The notes under the pieces were generated by a model. That model did not search any database. It was not told the origin of the DNA and was given only the letters and a program-made list of their open reading frames with translations. Below are positions 35,680 through 52,801 of a stretch of DNA of 64,000 bases, in pieces. Origin of the DNA: Neocallimastix lanati (nom. inval.) (lineage: Eukaryota > Neocallimastigomycota > Neocallimastigomycetes > Neocallimastigales > Neocallimastigaceae); contig JACVTC010000052.1 of NCBI GenBank assembly GCA_016946835.1, forward strand, positions 229,001-293,000, given 5' to 3'. Numbering within the stretch: position 1 is the stretch's first letter; each line of letters starts with the position of its first letter. The translations under genes and the position numbers were made by a program.

Positions 35680-38491
35680 CTAGTTCTTTGTTTGGTAATC
35701 CATTGTTGAATTTACATCAGTATTATAATTTTCAGATTCACTTAAATTATGAAAATATATGATTTTTGCTATAAATGTTTCTCTTTTTTTATCAGAGTTA
35801 TCACAACTAACTACACTATTATCAGTGATGGTTGATATAATATTTGACCTATTAGAATCGTAAGTTGTTGTTTTTGAAATTGTAGTACTACTTTCAATAA
35901 ACTTTTTAGTGATTTTATTTATGAACATCGATTGTATATCTTTTTTGTTTAATATTCCTAATAATATTTTACTTCCAAATATAATTAAGAAATTAAAAAT
36001 AGTAATGAGTGAAATAAGAATATCTTGTATCATATAATAGATTAAATAATTTGTAATATTAACGAAATTTATGATCATTATTAATAATGCATATAAAATA
36101 TCAATATAAAGGGAAATTAATATTAAACGAAGATCATAAAATGTAGATTTAATATTCCATTCGGCATAAATTAATATACATATAACTATAGTGATAATAA
36201 ACATAAAAAAATATTCTGTCATTTTTAAAAAATTACTAAATCCATTTTTCAAATAACAAATTTGAAAATTTTGACCATTTATAATCATTATATCTCGAAT
36301 TCCAAAAGTAATTATATAAATAATTATTTTTGGAATTATATCAATCAATATAAAGAGTAAGAGAAACTGATATCGATGTTTGGTAGTCCATTCCACTAAT
36401 TTATTTTCTTCTGGAAAATTTATAATTAATTGACATAAAAATACAATTAAAAACAAAATAATACCAAAAGATAATAATGCGTATCTTAGGTAACATTTAG
36501 TTTTTGTGAGTTCTTCAAATGAAGTATAACATGAACTTAAAATAAGTAATAATCCAACTATTAATATTATCCAAAAATCTTGAGGTAGAAAATTAAAATA
36601 TGGAGAAAATTTTTTCATAAATAGAAAAATTAATGATAATAAAATAATGATTATAAAAAAGGTGATAGTAATAAAACAAATTAATCCAATAGATGTATCT
36701 TCAGAATGAATTGTAAGAAAATAAAATTTTTTTATATTGATAATATTTTTCAATGTTTCCTTTGCTGTTTTATTACCATATAAAAATTTAAGGATATATT
36801 CTCTATATTTTAAATCATACTCATCAAAGTCTTCTATGTTCTCAATTGGTTTTGTTATGAATTGTTGCGATTTATAGAATTCACAATTTCTTTTTTCACA
36901 TACTTCTTTATCTTCATATAAAGTTGATATAGCAGATATTACTTTTTTATTTATTAGTGATTTTTTTTGAAAATCTTTTGAAATAACATATTTAAAAAAT
37001 TCAATTGCTGAATTTTTTTGTTTAGTATTTATATTTTTATTTATTCCTATATTATATCCTGTTACACTAGTTCCAGAAACACCTTCTTTATTTCCTGGTA
37101 AAGATGACATAGTAAATATATTTTCAAACAATGGATTATCTTCATAAATCCAAAATTTAAAAAATAATATATTATTAAAATCAAAATAACTAAATTTTGA
37201 TGCTATATCCATTTTAAACCTGGTATCTATGTAAAATAACAATATATATATATATAGTATAGTGATATAGTGATTAAAATAATAATTATTATTATTATAA
37301 ATTAAATAATAGATATATATCTTTAATGAAATATATATACATATATATAGTATATAGTATTATAAATATATGAATGTTTTAATTTCAAAAAAAAAAAAAA
37401 GAAATATATATATATATATATATATATACCTAAAGAAAATCTATCCTTTATATACTTTATTGTTTCTAATGCTACAATAGCTTCTTCACTTGATAACCCA
37501 GGAAATGGAGATGTAACATATTCTCTGAATGAATAAATTAATTCATTAATAGAACATAAACATTCCTCGGAATCTAAAATTTTCAAATTAATTAAATATT
37601 ATTAAAAGATATAAATGTATTATATATAATATATATAATTAAATTAGAAAAATAAATATAATATATAAATATATTTTTTTTTTACAATTTTTTATTAACC
37701 ATCATAGAAGCCATCATATTCAATTAAATTTGTATTATTTAATTCTTTTTCTTTATTAATAATATATTCACTTGTTTCTATTAATTCTTTCCATGTTTTT
37801 GGTATTCTTTTTTTATATTTATTTAAATAAAATTTATTTGAATATAATACATTATATCCAATGTTAATAGGCTATTTTGAAGAAAATTTATATTATATAT
37901 ATTTATATATATAATAAGATAATAATATATTTAAATTAAATATTATGTTATAATTATAAATAACAATAAAAAAAAATAAAAAAATAAATATTAATGAAAA
38001 TTGTTAAAAAAAAAAAAATTTAATTTTACCAATCCAAATAATTTATTTTGATAAGTACATAATTTTGAAATAATATATGGATTAAATTCTTTTAATTCTT
38101 CTTCTGATATATATTCAGTTAAATCCATTAAATAAGGAGAATATTTTGATGTATAGGTATTATCGTAGAAAAAAATATCATATTTTGAAGAATGCTTTTT
38201 AAGTAAACTCTCTACCATTGATCCATAACTCCTTGTGGTATAAATTGTAGCATTATAATGGGTTAAAAGTGTTATTTTTACTGTTATATCTAAATTTTCT
38301 TTTTTTGCATAATTATTAAATTCATTTTCCAATATATAATAAAAATTATAATTCTTTTCTCTAGTAGATGTCAATATATTTATTAGAGTAGCGTCTACTA
38401 CTATTACTAAATTTTAATAATCAAAATAATTAAAAAAAAAAAAAAAAACATAATTTGACATAAAAGGTAAAAAAATTAATTAAATATATAT

Positions 38492-38522
<31 letters not shown>

Positions 38523-38606
38523 TATTAAGTATTTAAAAAATCATTATTATATATTATTACATATTTTTAAAGACAATAGTATCGTATATAGTAATAAATA
38601 TTTCAT
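35680..38606 (-). CDS. Receptor A: solute-binding ectodomain + class C 7TM
   Basis: Five exons: 38561-38606, 38030-38406, 37700-37871, 37430-37573, 35680-37226 (phases 1,0,1,1), giving 761 residues. Exon 1 encodes a signal peptide, MKYLLLYTILLSLKI. The ectodomain (to about residue 425) looks like a bacterial extracellular solute-binding protein (periplasmic-binding type 2): YDIFFYDNTYTSKYSPYLMD, IPKTWKELIE, PGNKEGVSGTSVTGYNIGIN. A CEKRNC pair follows. Seven hydrophobic segments span about 426-672, with cysteines before TM3 (TKCYLRY) and in loop 2 (QNFQICYLKN) placed like the class C GPCR disulfide. A Ser/Thr-rich cytoplasmic tail ends the protein. It probably senses an extracellular sugar, peptide or similar ligand and signals inside; ligand unknown. 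The ATG is chosen because donor phase and signal peptide recur in both paralogs. Confidence 0.87.
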
Positions 38607-38957
38607 ATTTTAAAATATAAATACTAAAATATTATTATAGTTTTATTTTTATATTTATATTTATTTTCGTTTTATTTTCTTGTATTTTCTTTATTCAATC
38701 TGTACTTTTATTTAATATTCTACTATTTATTTTATTTTATTTTATTCCCTCTGAACTTTTATTTAATATTCTACTATTTATTTTATTTTATTTTATTCCC
38801 TCTGTACTTTTATTTAATATTCTACTATCTTTTTTATATTATTTTATTATTTAAAGCATTTATTTTTGAAATAATTAAAATTTAAAATTTAATGATGTAT
38901 TAAAATTTTTAAATAAAACTATCAAATAAAAATTTAAATATTAATAATTTTTTTTAG

Positions 38958-38998
<41 letters not shown>

Positions 38999-39944
38999 AA
39001 AAACCAAAAAGTTAAATTTGAAAGATCTATAAACAAAATTATTTCATAATTTTAATATATATATTTTTTAATGATAAAATAATGAATAATTATTTTTTCA
39101 TGTAATAATTAGAAGTATTTTTTTAATAATATTAATTTTTAACTTTTTTTTTTTTTCCTAAAAAAATATTATTAAATTTATATATATAAACTTATTAAAT
39201 AATAATAATAATGATGATGATGATTAATAATAAAAAATTAAAAAATATTAATTCTAATATTTATTTATTTATTTATTTTTTTTTTTTTATTTTATTTTAT
39301 TTTATTTTATTTTAATTTTTAATAGTATTTTATTAATTTGAATATTTTGTAAAATAATAATATTAATTTTTATAATTATTTTTATTAATATTATTAAATT
39401 TAATAATAATTTTTTAATAATATTAATTATTTTTACAGGAATATGTATTCAAAATTTTATAAAAAGTTTTTAGTATTGTTTAAGTATTTTTAACTAACAT
39501 TTATAATTTATTTATAAGATTTTTTTAATTAATTTTTGAATATAATAATCATTTCCGTTTTTATTAAAAATATAAGAATTTATTAAGTCATTTTTAATAA
39601 TATATAGAATTAATAACTTTAAAGATGAATAATTTTAAATTATAAATATTCCAAATTTAGAATATAGAAAAGTAATTATAATAAAGAATTAATAATTTAA
39701 ATTAATAAATAAATATAAGATTATTGATTTATTAATTCATTTTTTACCATTTATCTTCACGTTCGTAGTAAAAATAAAATTATACTATAAATAAAAGGAA
39801 AATTATGTAATAAATATATTTTATAAAAAAATTTTTTATTAATAATATAAATAAAGAATTAAATTTAAAACTAGTATTATTAATTATTAACTAAACTATA
39901 TATATAATTATTTAAAAATAACTATAAAAATTATTTAATACATC

Positions 39945-39991
<47 letters not shown>

Positions 39992-40152
39992 TCATTACTC
40001 ATCATTCATTATTCTATTCTTGAGTTTACACCTTTTTATACTTTAAAAATTATTTAATACATCATGGTTAGTACAGGGTTTAAACACCTTTGTTTTGTTA
40101 TAAATTGACGTAATATACAGAATTAACAGTCTTTTTTTTTTTTTTTTTTTTT
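38607..40152. other. Intergenic, no gene
   Basis: A+T-rich DNA with homopolymers (38958-38994 poly-A, 39950-39989 poly-T) and a short composite minisatellite (38685-38830, listed separately). No coding evidence. Confidence 0.55.
38685..38830 (+). repeat. Short composite minisatellite (TTTTA runs + spacer)
   Basis: Three units of a (A)TTTTA run followed by ccctctgtacttttatttaa and tattctactattta. The pattern is the same as in the large array at 47592-49088, in a more diverged form. Confidence 0.7.
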
Positions 40153-40350
40153 TCACATATTTCCTTCTCCTCATATATAGTAAAAATTACAAGTATAATT
40201 CTTATATTTATTAGTGATTTTTTTTTTTTTTTTTTTTGAAATTCTTTTGAAATAATAGGTTTCATAGTATATTATAAAGATTATCAGAAAGACAAATAAA
40301 AATTAGAGTTAAATACCAAAAAAGAAATATTTCCTGGATTCGATGAATAA
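40153..40350 (-). pseudogene. Relic of a receptor-family exon 5
   Basis: On the minus strand the translation gives ISKEFQKK, an expanded poly-A, then SLINIRIILVIFTIYEEKEI and CEK. This aligns with ISKDFQKKSLINKKVISAIS and TLYEDKEVCEK of receptor A. A further match to the PGNKEG region (tttcctgga..gatga, about 40330-40347) lies at the expected side. Everything else is missing or decayed. Confidence 0.6.
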
Positions 40351-40790
40351 TCCTATAATTATCCTATTATTGATTATAAAAATTACATAATGCATCAAAG
40401 AAATTCAATATACTGAAAAGGAATCAGGTAATATATTACTTTCTGGAAATATAACTAATAAATTATCAAACAGTAATTTCCTTAACTTTAATTATAATAA
40501 CCGAAAAACGATAATAACTTAATAAAGTAAAGAATATGATAATATTGATGATTTAAATTATCAATTAAACAATGTATAATTTATTTTAAAAATTAAATTT
40601 AAAATAAAATTCTGATGAAGGTAAAATGGAAGTTAAAATGGAATTTTTTAATAAAAATAAATATAACTTTTTACTTTTATTAACTTTAAAACAATAAAGA
40701 ATTATCAAAATATTAAAAATTATTATAATTTGCTCAATAATTTTAATAATTACTTTTATAAAAAATTATTACAATAAAAATGTTCACTAC

Positions 40791-40829
<39 letters not shown>

Positions 40830-41059
40830 AAATTAAAAATAATATTGATCAAACTTTATTTAATAATAATTTGAATAAAAACAAAATATAATAATAGATT
40901 TATTAATAATATATAATATAAATATAATGTAATTTCTATGATCCATACTTTATTAGAAATTTCAATATTTTTATGTGTATCATTAGTATCTATACTGATA
41001 GTATGACTTGTTTTTTATCAAAGTGTTAAGTTGAAGATTCATGTAAAATTTTATTGCTT
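40351..41059. other. Intergenic, no gene
   Basis: A+T-rich, with a poly-A block at 40797-40824. No recognisable feature. Confidence 0.5.
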
Positions 41060-42840
41060 TAAACAATAAACTTATTATTGAGTTTATTATTTAAATTATT
41101 GTTTGTTTTACTATTTGATAAAGTAGGTTTTGATGGTTTTATTTTGGCCAATAGCATTTTAGGAATTTTAGTTCAATTTTTGAAAAAATTTTTATTATTA
41201 AAACTTTTATTAGAATTGAAATTTTCGTCATTATCAATAAATTTTTCTTTGCGGCCTTTGGAGTTTCTTTTTTGTGAGTTTTAATATTTTACAAGTCTTT
41301 AAGCAAATTACTTTCGTAAGAATAGTTTGATTTTCTATGCTCTATTTCAAATACTTTTATTATCTAGTTTTTTCTATATGGTATAACACAACTTTATTGA
41401 TTCATATTTGAAGTCAATAAGTATACATTTATCATGTTCTCCTATACCTATATCATAAAATAATGTAACATCATTTGCTATATCTTTATTATGATTAATA
41501 TAATCGATTGATTTATTGTTTATATTATCAAAATTATGAGTCTATATATTATTATTAGGAATAACCTCTTATATATTTATATTTCTCATTATATTTTTAT
41601 TATTCTGTTTATCCGATACATTAGAGTTCTTGCATCTTCAAAATCAAAGTTTTCATCATATTAATTGGCATTATAAGAGTAGTTTTCACTTCTAGTGTAT
41701 TTTAAAGTAGTTTTATCATTATAATTATTAAAGTTCTTGAATTTACTAAATAATTAAATCATTTCTTCTCTTGTTGTTAGTATTGCCCTCCCTTTGTTGT
41801 TATTATTTTGATTTTTTTTATTATTTTTTCTGTTTCTGAGATTGAAATAACATTCTTCTGTAGAATGTTCGTTCACATCATATATGTGACAATAACTTTT
41901 ATTATCTTTTTTTAAACCTATATTTATTTTCTTATTATTATTGAAGTTAGAAGACTTTTTGTTTAATTTTGATGTTTTTTTTTTTTTTTTTTTTTTCCTC
42001 TTATTATAGTAATCAATATCCACTGGATCAACATCTTTATCTTTTTCTATAGAGTCATCCAAATTTTTAGTAGAATATAAACTTATTAAGATAATTCTTT
42101 TAAGAGTTTCCAAGTTTTCTTCAGGATTACTGTTCAAGTCGAGTTTAAAAACACTGTTGTCATCGTGAGAATATTAATAGGTATTTTAATTTTTTTTTTA
42201 TTTGTAATACTTAATTCAATTTCTTCTATTTCTGTGAAAATTTCCTTTACTTGGTCGAACATTCTAATTACTTCTTTTTTGCTCTTTAACGTTAAATTTC
42301 TGAGTCGTTTTAAGCCAGTACACCATATCAGCATTATTGCTACAGTATTTTCCGCAACGATCTTCTTGATTAACAAAAGGCTTAAGTCACCCTAATATTT
42401 AAGTATTAGTGTTTAATTAATTTTTTGTGTCTATTTATTCATTTTGAATGTCATTTTTATGGGAACACCTCATTTTTGTTACATCCAATTAGAACATTAT
42501 TGTTAACATTTAACAACCGCTGGTGCATTATTGTTAACAGCTGGTGGTGCATTATTGTTCATAACTGCTATATTGTTATTTTGAAAGGGAGTAGGTTCTT
42601 GACTAGGATTGAGAGGTTTCAGTTAGAAATAATGTCTGTAATGGCCCTGTTGGTTACATCATTACAGTTAGGAATGTAAAATAAAGAATTCATCATTAAA
42701 ATGACCAATAATGTCAGCTTCCAAAAATTCCTTAATACCATAAGTTTTGGCAAAGTTTAAAAATAAGAAATTTCTGTTCATTTTAGTTGGACTTTCCATG
42801 AAAGTGTTGGTCATTAACTCTGTTTTTAAATATTAGAATA
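41060..42840 (-). mobile_element. Decayed gag-like retrotransposon remnant
   Basis: Broken minus-strand frames are seen from about 42840 (FMESPTKMNRNFLFLNFAKT) through an Asn/Pro/Ala-rich piece, 42134-42376, and 41754-42137. The last contains CHIYDVNEHSTEEC, a CCHC zinc knuckle (C-x2-C-x4-H-x4-C) in which the second Cys is Tyr, set in a Lys/Asn-rich tail as in retroelement Gag proteins. Further Asn-rich fragments follow to 41060. No integrase, RT or LTR was found. Assignment rests on the degenerate knuckle and composition, so it is tentative; a decayed host nucleic-acid-binding gene is the alternative. Confidence 0.4.
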
Positions 42841-43351
42841 GAAAAAAAAAATGAGACTCTTAATCTGATAAATGTTGTATATTTATTTAATATAATAATA
42901 TGTTTAAGTATTATGGTTAACATGAAGAAAAGTGGATAGTATATAATACATAGAATTTATACTATGTGAATACATTTGTTGTGTATATATGCAAGTTACA
43001 TATAATATTTAAAAAGGATTGTTAACATAAATATACACAATTTTAATAGACGTATTTTCAATTTTTTTTATAAAAAATAAAGGTAAATACGCTTTCATAA
43101 ATTACATAATAAGTTAATATATAAAATAAGTCTTCTTAATAAATATATAGGGTAAATATTAAGTAGTTATTAATTCATTAATAAGAATTTAAATAATATA
43201 AATATTAATATTTTTTCTTTTATTTAATTACATTTGAAATAAATAATAAAAATTAAAAACTTTAAAATAGAGTATATCAAATTTTACAACAATTTAGGTA
43301 AAAAATTTATTTTTCTATAGAAAAAACACAAGGCAAAAAAAAAATATAATA
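42841..43351. other. Intergenic, no gene
   Basis: A+T-rich 3' flank of receptor gene B. Nothing else seen. Confidence 0.5.
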
Positions 43352-46417
<3,066 letters not shown>

Positions 46418-46704
46418 CTTTCAAAAAATAGGAATATTTAACTATTAAAACATATTTTTTTTAATTTTTTTTTATCATATCAAAAAAAAAAAAATTAATA
46501 AAAAATAATTGAAAAATACAAATTTTATACTTAAAAAAAGTTAAAAAATTAGAAAAGTTAAATTCACTGAATCTATAAATATAATAATAATAATATAATA
46601 ATAATAATAAAATAATAATAATAATAATGATAATGATATAATAATAATAATAATAATATAATAGTTATAATAGTAATAATAATATAATAATAATAATTAT
46701 AATG

Positions 46705-46740
<36 letters not shown>

Positions 46741-47001
46741 TAATAATAATAATAATTTTAGAGTTTAATATTTATAATATTATTAATTAAATTCAATTTT
46801 TTTTTTTAATAATAAATGAATATTTCATTTTATCCTTCAAAAAAGAAATATTATATGTTTAATTACATTTTTTTTTTTATCCTTAATCGAAAAATTTATA
46901 TTAATTATCATTAGGGTTAAACATTTTATTTAATTTTTCATCATTAAATTTTTTTTTTACAAAAAATTTTAATAATTTAAAACTTAAAAGTTAAAAAACT
47001 G

Positions 47002-47050
<49 letters not shown>

Positions 47051-47344
47051 CCGTTAAATATATAATTATAATTGTTAAATCAACTATTTTTTAAAATTTT
47101 TAATGGTAAAAATCATGATCTTTCTATATCTTTTTTGTATCAGATGAAGATTTATATATATATATTTACTAAGAAACAATTTTAATAAAAATAATTTATA
47201 AATAGTATTTTTAAGAAAATGATATAGAAACCTTTATAAATCAGAAAAAAAAAAAAAAAGTTAGTTTATAAGCCTGTATCTAAAATTTTTAAAATAATAA
47301 TAACAATAATAATAATATTTTTAAAAAAAAAAATAAAATATTTA
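46418..47344. other. Intergenic, no gene
   Basis: Upstream of receptor B. Contains an imperfect (ATA/AAT)n trinucleotide tract at 46583-46755 and a ~47-nt poly-A tract (47001-47048). No coding evidence. Confidence 0.55.
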
Positions 47345-47560
47345 TATTATTAATTATTTGTATGTTAACATGTTTATGGATTTCTATCATTATTAAAGTC
47401 AAATTCACTAAATTATAACTAAATTATAATGATATTGGTTGTTAAAATTAAAGATTAACCAAAGTCTATTATTATTATTAGTTTTTATTATATTTGAATT
47501 GATTCTATTATTGTAAATAAAATTTTTAATAATTTTATTTAGGAATATTGGTTATAATTG
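47345..47560 (-). pseudogene. Relic of a receptor-family 3' end
   Basis: On the minus strand, FLNKIIKNFIYNNRINS aligns with the post-TM7 tail of receptor B (SKIINKIVKNFIDNNSTNS). The last ~70 bp, ending ACAAATAATTAATA, match the last codons, stop and 3' flank of receptor B. The body of the gene is lost; the large pentanucleotide array starts directly at this relic. Confidence 0.5.
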
Positions 47561-47591
47561 TCATCTGCATCATTGTTATTTATTTTATATT

Positions 47592-49088
47592 ATTTTATTC
47601 AATCTGTACTTTATATTCATATTTCAAATATTTATTCTATTTTGTTCAATCTGTACTTTATATTCATATTGCAAATATTTATTTTACTTTATTCAATCTG
47701 TACTTTAATAATATTTATATTCTACTATTTACTTATTTTATTTATTTTATTTTATTTTATTTTATTTTATTTTATTTTATTTTATTTTATTTTATTTTAT
47801 TTTATTTTATTTTATTTTATTTTATTAAATCTGTACTTTATATTCGTATTTCTACTATTTATTTTATTTTATTTTATTTTATTTTATTTTATTTTATTTT
47901 ATTTTATTTTATTTTATTTTATTTTATTTTATTTTATTCAATCTGTACTTTATATTTATATTCTACTATTTATTTTATTTATTTTATTTTATTTTATTTT
48001 ATTTTATTTTATTTTATTTTATTTTATTTTATTTTATTTTATTTTATTTTATTTTATTTTATTTTATTTTATTTTATTTTATTTTATTTTATTTTATTTT
48101 ATTTTATTTTATTTTATTTTATTTTATTTTATTTTATTTTATTTTATTTTATTTTATTTTATTTTATTTTATTTTATTTTATTTTATTTTATTTTATTTT
48201 ATTTTATTTTATTTTATTTTATTTTATTTTATTTTATTTTATTTTATTTTATTTTATTTTATTTTATTTTATTTTATTTTATTTTATTTTATTTTATTTT
48301 ATTTTATTTTATTTTATTTTATTTTATTTTATTTTATTCAATCTGTACTTTATATTTATATTCTACTATTTATTTTATTTTATTTTATTTTATTTTATTT
48401 TATTTTATTTTATTTTATTTTATTTTATTTTATTTTATTTTATTTTATTTTATTTTATTTTATTTTATTTTATTTTATTTTATTTTATTCAATCTGTACT
48501 TTATATTTATATTCTACTATTTATTTTATTTTATTTTATTTTATTTTATTTTATTTTATTTTATTTTATTTTATTTTATTTTATTTTATTTTATTTTATT
48601 TTATTTTATTTTATTTTATTTTATTTTATTTTATTTTATTCAATCTGTACTTTATATTTATATTCTACTATTTATTTTATTTTATTTTATTTTATTTTAT
48701 TTTATTTTATTTTATTTTATTTTATTTTATTTTATTTTATTTTATTTTATTTTATTTTATTTTATTTTATTTTATTTTATTTTATTTTATTTTATTTTAT
48801 TTTATTTTATTTTATTTTATTCAATCTGTACTTTATATTCATATTCTACTATTTATTTTATTTTATTTTATTTTATTTTATTTTATTTTATTTTATTTTA
48901 TTTTATTTTATTTTATTTTATTCAATCTGTACTTTATATTCATATTCTACTATTTATTTTATTTTATTTTATTTTATTTTATTTTATTTTATTTTATTTT
49001 ATTTTATTTTATTTTATTTTATTTTATTTTATTTTATTTTATTTTATTTTATTTTATTTTATTTTATTTTATTTTATTTTATTTTATT
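47592..49088 (+). repeat. Composite minisatellite: (ATTTT)n runs with a ~40-nt spacer
   Basis: Long (ATTTT)n blocks are punctuated about ten times by a spacer reading caatctgtactttatatt, then (c/t)atattctactattta. Spacer starts are near 47608, 47649, 47692, 47828, 47940, 48339, 48490, 48641, 48821 and 48923; the first three use atttcaaatattta or similar. The longest uninterrupted block is ~370 bp (about 47975-48338). The long open frames of repeating FILFY/YFILF are composition artefacts. Confidence 0.95.
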
Positions 49089-49170
49089 AAATAATGTTTT
49101 AGATAAATTTATTAAAATAAATATTGATTAACAAATAATTATATAATACAAATAATAGTATATATTTCTT

Positions 49171-49207
<37 letters not shown>

Positions 49208-49330
49208 GATAAAATTGTACTCTTAAAAAATTTTTAAAATATGTTTTAATCATAAATATATTTGTTAATAAATGAAAAAGAAAAAGGAAAAAAAAAAAAA
49301 AAATTTTTTTTATTATTATTATTTTTTTTT

Positions 49331-52300
49331 TTAAATAAAATTAGTTTTATATATTACTGATGAAGTTCTAATTTCTCTAGAGCTTGAGCTCTGGGTTAAA
49401 TAATGAAAATCAATGATTTTTAAGATCACAGATTTATTAATATCTGATCCATGACTATGTTCATTACTTTCAGGATTATAAAAATCATCATCATCATCAT
49501 TATTATCATCATCTTTGGATTTATCATATTCACTATTACTTTCATTTTCAATAAAATTCTTTGTAATTTTATTGATGTATAGTTGTTTTATATTTTTCTT
49601 TCTTATTAATCCTACAAGGATTCGATTTCCATATAACAATAGATAGTTTACAACTGTCATAATGATGATCAATAAATCCTTAATTACAGTATACCATATA
49701 TAATTTTTTATGATAATAATATTTATAATAAAGAGTAATATGACTGTAATAATATCAATATAGAGTGTAACCATTACACATCGAATGCTATATAATACAT
49801 AACTAATATTCCATTCTGTGTAAATAAATACTGCTATTACAGAAATAATGAGAATCTTACATAGACATTCCACAAAAATTAAAAAATTTCCTCCAAAATT
49901 TTTCATTTTACAGATTTGAAAATTTTGGCCATATGGTATTATCACATCTTCGATATCATATGATATAAAATACATTATTAGAGTGATGAAAATATCAATT
50001 AAAAAGAAAAATATAAAATATTTTTTTTTGTGATTTTCAATCCATTTGAAGAATTTAAATTCTACAGGAAAAATGATTATTAATTTATATAAGATTGGAG
50101 TTAAAACTAAAGTGGAACCAATGGCTAAAAATAGGAATTTTAAAAAACATTTAATAGAGGTAACTGTTCCATACTGAGTAAAACAGGAGCATAAAACAGT
50201 TACTATACCAAAGATTATAATAATCCAAAATTTGTTTGGTAAAAATCTGAAATAGGGTGAGAAGTTTTCTTTATACAAGAAAACTAACGATAGAAGAATA
50301 AAGACGATATAAAAAGTGATGAAAATGAAAATAATCAATCCGACATAGGTATCATCCGTTTTAATAGTAATGGTATAAATTTTCATAATATCTATAATTT
50401 TTTGTAACGTTTCCTTTACCGATTTACCCTTTTGGAAAAATTCTGAAATATATTCTCTAAATTTTTCATCATATTCATCATAATCCACGGTTAAATTAAC
50501 TGGTTTCGATATAAGTTGAATATTATTATAGAGAGCACAATTCTTTTTTTTACAAACGTCTTCATCATTATAAATACTAGAAATGGCAGATATGAGGGTA
50601 TTATTTAATACTAATTTTTTTTGAAATTCTTTGGAAGTAATAAATTTTAAAACTTCAATGGCACCTTTTTTCTTCTCAAATGATATATGTTTGTTAATAC
50701 CTATATTATACCCTATAAGAGAGGATCCAGAAACACCTTCTTTATTTCCAGGTAAAAGGGACACTTCATAATTATCTTCATACACATCATCACTAAACAT
50801 CCAAAATTTTACGAAGAGACCTTTATTATCAATTATTAAATCTCTATATTTTAATGTATCTAAATTAATTATTGAATCTATTATCCATAAAATAAAAATA
50901 AATATATATGGATATTGACATTCATTTATATATATCAATATTAATTTAAATTCACATATAAAAAAAATAATAATAACAATAAATTAAAAAAGAAAATAAA
51001 ATAAAAAAAAAAAAAATAAAATAAAAATGAGTTAATAAGCTTTATAAATTTATGAAATATATATGAATAAATAAAATATAAATGAATATAATAAAAAAAA
51101 ATAAAATAAGATAAAATATAAATGTATACAATAAACAAAAAAAAAATAAAATAAATATTTAAAATATGAATATAAAGTCCAAATTGAATAGAATAAAATA
51201 AAATAAAATAAATATTGAACATAATAATATAAAAGTACAAGTATATAAAATAAAATAAAATAAATATTGAATGTAATAATATAAAAGTACAAGTATATAA
51301 AATAAAATAAAATAAATATTTGAAATATGAATATAAAGTGCAGATTGAATAAAATAAAATAAAAAATAAAATATATATATATAAAAGAAAAATAAAAAAA
51401 AATAAAATATAAATTTTTTTAATGAATTTAAAGAAAATCCTAACCTGTTAAAAATTTATCTTTAATTTCTCTTAAAGTTTCTAATGCCATAGTGGCTTCT
51501 TTACTTAATAAATCAGGAAAAGGAGAGGTCGGTGAATCTCTAAATGAATAAATTAATTCATTAACAGAGCATAAACATTCTTCCGAATCTAAAATATATT
51601 TAAAAAAATATAAATTAAAAATTATAATATATATATATATAATTAAATATATAAATGAAAAAAAAAAAAGTATATATAAATATATATTAATTAATAAGTT
51701 TATGGGCTATTGTAATATTGTTACGCATAATAATAATATATTATATTATAAACTAATATAATAATAATTTACTTATATATATAAAAATTATGTAAATATA
51801 TTAAATATTAAAAATAAAATAATAATATCTATATAATTTTAATTAATGTACTCACCATTATATATACCAATATATGGAATTAAATCAGTATTATTTAATT
51901 TTTTTTCTTTTTCATAAATATAATAACCGGTATCAATCAATTTTCTCCATGTTCGAGGTATTTCTTTTTTATATTTTTTTAAGAGAGCTTTATTTGAATA
52001 TAAGACATTAAATCCAATTTTAATAGGCTAAAAAAAACATAAAGTTATACAATATTGATGTTAATATTTTATTTTCATTATACCTAATGATTTTTTTTTT
52101 TTTTTTTTTTTTTTAATATGAAAAATATTTCAATCTTTGAAAAAAATTTCAAATTTTTAAATAATAAAATAAAAAGGGTAAAATAAATTTAAAATAAAAT
52201 AAAAAAAAAAATAAAGAAAAAAAAAAAAAAAAAGAAAAAAAAATAATAGAAATAAATATAGAAATAGAAATAAATATTAAAAATTAAATAAAAAATAATT

Positions 52301-52750
52301 TATATAAAATTTACCAATCCAACCAATTTATTTTGGTGATAACAATTAGTTAAAAGTATTTTTGAATTATATTGACTTAGTTCTTCTTTAGAAACATATT
52401 CATTTAATTCCAATAGATAGGGAGCATATTTTGAAACATAAGTATAATCGTAAAAGTAGATATCATATTTGGAAGAATTTCTTTTTAGAAGAACTTCCAC
52501 TGATGATCCAAAATTAATAACTGTAGCTGTTGTTAATTTTGTTAAATTTATAGTAATATTTAATTTTTTTTCTTCTGAATATTTATTAAATTCATCTCTA
52601 AATAATTCGTAGGAATAGTCGTTTATTTCTCGGGAAGATGACCAAATATTTACAATTATGGTTTTTACAGGAACTTTTTATTGTTAACAAATTATCCAAA
52701 TTATAATCATTAATATATATGAATAAAGTATTATAGAGGAACAACAGTTA

Positions 52751-52801
<51 letters not shown>

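Noticed and set aside
47548-49131. Two overlapping ~510-527-residue open frames of repeating Phe-Ile-Leu-Phe-Tyr
   Set aside because: They are translations of the (ATTTT)n composite minisatellite; a 5-bp unit without stops is open in more than one frame.
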